A stretch of 64,000 nucleotides of DNA from Pseudoxanthomonas kaohsiungensis (GTDB lineage Bacteria; Pseudomonadota; Gammaproteobacteria; Xanthomonadales; Xanthomonadaceae): positions 62,001-126,000 of the forward strand of contig NZ_PDWO01000002.1 in assembly GCF_010211765.1 (NCBI RefSeq), read 5' to 3'. A model generated the notes under the pieces. The model was not told the origin of the DNA and ran no database searches. It saw only the letters and a program-made list of their open reading frames with translations. Each line of letters starts with the position of its first letter. Position 1 is the first letter of the stretch. Of this stretch, positions 63,101-64,000 are shown one piece after another. Both the position numbers and the translations under genes were made by a program.

Positions 63101-63373
63101 GACGGCTACATAAGCGAGATCCTGACCCGCGAGAACGTCTGGGACCTGGACGGCAACCAGCTGATCACCCCCGACGTGACCGGCAAGGACTCGGTGCAGA
63201 ACGTGGACTTCAACATGGCCTACCGCTTCGGCGACAACCTGACGCTCACCTTCGAGGCGATCAACCTGACCGATACGGCGGACTCGCGCTACGTCGACTC
63301 CACCCTGTCGATGCCTGACCGCTACACCGTCAACGGCCGCCAGTACTTCGTCGGCGCCCGCTACACGTTCTGA
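60194..63373 (+). CDS. Large TonB-dependent receptor of the pectin locus
   Basis: A 1059-aa receptor with a signal peptide (ending SAPLAAQ), the TonB-box-like DKVTVTGYRQSLQKSLDEKR, a plug domain (LAESLQRIAGVSIDREGGE, RISIRGLGSDFTRVRLNGLE) and a long barrel ending YFVGARYTF. This YRxSL-type N-terminus with a plug that starts with IAGVSIDR is typical of Xanthomonas/Caulobacter carbohydrate-type receptors. With kdgK and the PL10 lyase as neighbours it probably imports oligogalacturonides. The ATG at 60194 follows GGAGGGGATCGAGTG. Confidence 0.92.
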   Translation: MQQRTFCRKTPVTMLATAIALALSAPLAAQEAGEAPAASSQDIADLDKVTVTGYRQSLQKSLDEKRYSTEQVDAIFAEDIGKFPDQNLAESLQRIAGVSIDREGGEGQRISIRGLGSDFTRVRLNGLEALATAGTGTGGVNRSRGFDFNTFASELFSQVKVNKTQSAQMDEGSLGSTVDLRASRPFDYDGFRASASAQAGYGELTEKFDPRVSGLVSNTWGDGTFGALLSASYSKRNVYEEGYNPVRWEHGNHRNSNQSNAANNGTYGFCSPVGYNPQTPRNPASNETPAGSGSQANQDRNNGWGSFGISPTMCGTGLPRPANTPENIAAYETATNAWHPRYPRYIRTAHEIERLGVTGALQWRVSDDTLLSFDAMYSELSKDQREDSLGANLHRAANLGGKTQIVVREAEVDSMNRLTYGVFDNVDFRTESTAIEETTEFQQYSLTLEQHINDSVRLDAQVGHSRSDYERPVFSLVSFDNQNLDGFVLDMRGNPDMPRMTFPFDLNSASSWSWLGYGAVPVNSNGTARGSNISEVRLNPQYVDNSFDTAKVDLEFNLNPTFALRGGLAYKSYDMSSEEYRHISYGRLAQALPAGVTVGDLSTSLDGFGANLSGAPSSWLVPDFDQVAQLLDIYCNCDSGARGGDYRLASVGHFGASNNNFEVNERSLGSYLQLDFNTDLMARSFRGNVGVRVVNTQITASGWAPCAASNPANNSENCQAFFGVANATSAPGDRYLVGTEVTHDYQDVLPAMNLAWDLTDELVLRFGAAKTMARPALLYLSPGVSGGPTQYFDDGRTYSINLGNPQLEPFRSTNYDLIAEWYFAEGALLSGAIFYKDIESYIQRTRLLSTWEDMGYSLDLLPAGFGPDTVFNVQSYFNTPGGPLKGYELTYQQPFTFLPGAWRNFGVQLNYTHVESEITYLFSTAANSNTTVVTEYTNNDLINLSPNSYNATLYYDDGRFSARLSTSYRDGYISEILTRENVWDLDGNQLITPDVTGKDSVQNVDFNMAYRFGDNLTLTFEAINLTDTADSRYVDSTLSMPDRYTVNGRQYFVGARYTF

Positions 63374-63512
63374 CCTGATGGCCCGGACGTTCCGCCCTCT
63401 CCACGGAGCGACCGGTTCTTCCGCCCGCCTGCATCCCGCGCGCCCCGGCGCCCCGGGACGCAGCGCGGGCGGCTTCTTTTCTGCGCTGCGGCCCCTGCCG
63501 GAGATCGTCCGA

Positions 63513-64000
63513 ATGAGCCCTGTAATTCCCCTGCGACTGCTGCTGGCGCTGTCGATGACCCTGCCCGCCGCCTGCGCGACCGCGGCGCCCGCGCCCGCGG
63601 CCGCCACCGATCCGGTCGCCGAGAACATGCTCCTGCTGCAGACCCCGTCCGGGGGCTGGTCCAAGCACTACCAGGGCAGGAAGGTCGACTACGCGCGCAC
63701 CTATGACGACGGCGAACGCTCCGCGCTGCGCGCGCCGGACCGCCACGACGACGCCACCATCGACAACAAGGCCACCACCAGCGAGATCGTCGCCCTGGCC
63801 GAAGCCCACGCGCGCACGGGCAACCCCGCCTACCTCGATGGAGCGCGGCGCGGCGTGGAGTACCTGCTGCGCGCGCAGTATCCGAACGGTGGCTGGCCGC
63901 AGTTCCATCCCGACCTGTCCTCCTACCGGCACCAGATCACCCTCAACGACGACGCGATGGTCCGCGTGATCGGCCTGCTGCAGGACGTGGCCACGGCGGA
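63513..64000 (+). CDS. Pectate lyase family PL10, 3' end outside window
   Basis: At least 162 residues, cut by the right edge. The signal sequence ends in a lipobox-like LPAAC. The mature start NMLLLQTPSGGWSKHY, then TIDNKATTSEIVALAEAH, LLRAQYPNGGWPQFHP and ITLNDDAMVRVIGLL match PL10 pectate lyases. It would cleave polygalacturonate in the periplasm or outside, producing the unsaturated oligomers whose KDG end-product KdgK uses. It starts 140 bp after the receptor stop and is probably in the same transcript. Confidence 0.92.
   Translation, partial: MSPVIPLRLLLALSMTLPAACATAAPAPAAATDPVAENMLLLQTPSGGWSKHYQGRKVDYARTYDDGERSALRAPDRHDDATIDNKATTSEIVALAEAHARTGNPAYLDGARRGVEYLLRAQYPNGGWPQFHPDLSSYRHQITLNDDAMVRVIGLLQDVATA

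Overview
The window is a high-GC, gene-dense chromosomal stretch that looks like a gammaproteobacterium of the Xanthomonadaceae/Lysobacteraceae (Luteimonas, Lysobacter, Pseudoxanthomonas or Stenotrophomonas type). Pointers are the GTAG-headed REP palindromes in intergenic gaps, the large carbohydrate-type TonB receptor beside pectin genes, a PL10 pectate lyase, an Lrp/phhA divergent pair, and many short overlapping operons. This is inferred from gene content, not from a marker gene. No rRNA, tRNA, CRISPR array, prophage, plasmid replicon or insertion sequence was seen.

Layout. 1-3061 (-): ParA-like ATPase, SixA, YceI-like protein and a phospholipase D-like lipoprotein cut by the window edge. 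3192-8449: Ycf46-like AAA ATPase, a beta-propeller-like lipoprotein, an AEC permease with a 2OG-Fe(II) oxygenase, and a TPR-like secreted protein. 8596-12360: a fused indolepyruvate ferredoxin oxidoreductase. 12524-17863 (-): a glucan/cellobiose-type cassette of GH3 glucosidase, SSS symporter and LacI regulator, with a LacI-type operator upstream. 18321-28391: a membrane cytochrome c, a secreted nuclease, an M20 amidohydrolase, a TSUP permease, PurU, an OYE-family reductase, a BASS transporter, a sirtuin and a class I aldolase.

28523-33675: a small oxidoreductase-like protein and a thioesterase meet inside a REP pair. Next comes a class I ribonucleotide reductase locus (nrdA, a 74-aa KTSC-like gene, nrdB). 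Its leader carries a recognisable adenosylcobalamin riboswitch with a promoter in front and a terminator-like hairpin behind. The expected logic is that when B12 is plentiful the B12-independent reductase is switched off. This predicts a B12-dependent class II enzyme elsewhere in the genome.

33791-47007: esterases, small membrane proteins, ZapE, an EamA-like transporter, QueF, a LysM protein with a duplicated peptide, a rhomboid protease, a GH18 chitinase-like enzyme coupled to a PAP2 phosphatase, a cupin, and an Lrp regulator divergent from phenylalanine hydroxylase across a TTGC/GCAA-rich operator region. 47288-51665: a TonB receptor, an outer-membrane barrel protein whose last strand is out of frame, and an aromatic/aspartate-type aminotransferase. 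51751-55709: a small acidic protein and a bacterial NHEJ pair (ku, ligD). 55912-57671: a NarL-type two-component pair. 57858-58830: a lower-GC island with a Cys-rich secreted peptide and a Sel1-like protein. 58901-64000: a pectin-use locus of kdgK, a large TonB receptor and a PL10 pectate lyase (cut by the window edge), with two near-identical 15-bp operator-like sites between kdgK and the receptor.

No single large unknown system stands out. The most interesting signals are the B12-riboswitch-controlled nrd operon with its small inserted gene, the paired operators of the pectin locus, the TTGC/GCAA array at phhA, the duplicated LysM-protein peptide with swapped serine codons, and the REP pair whose arms supply the stop codons of both flanking genes.
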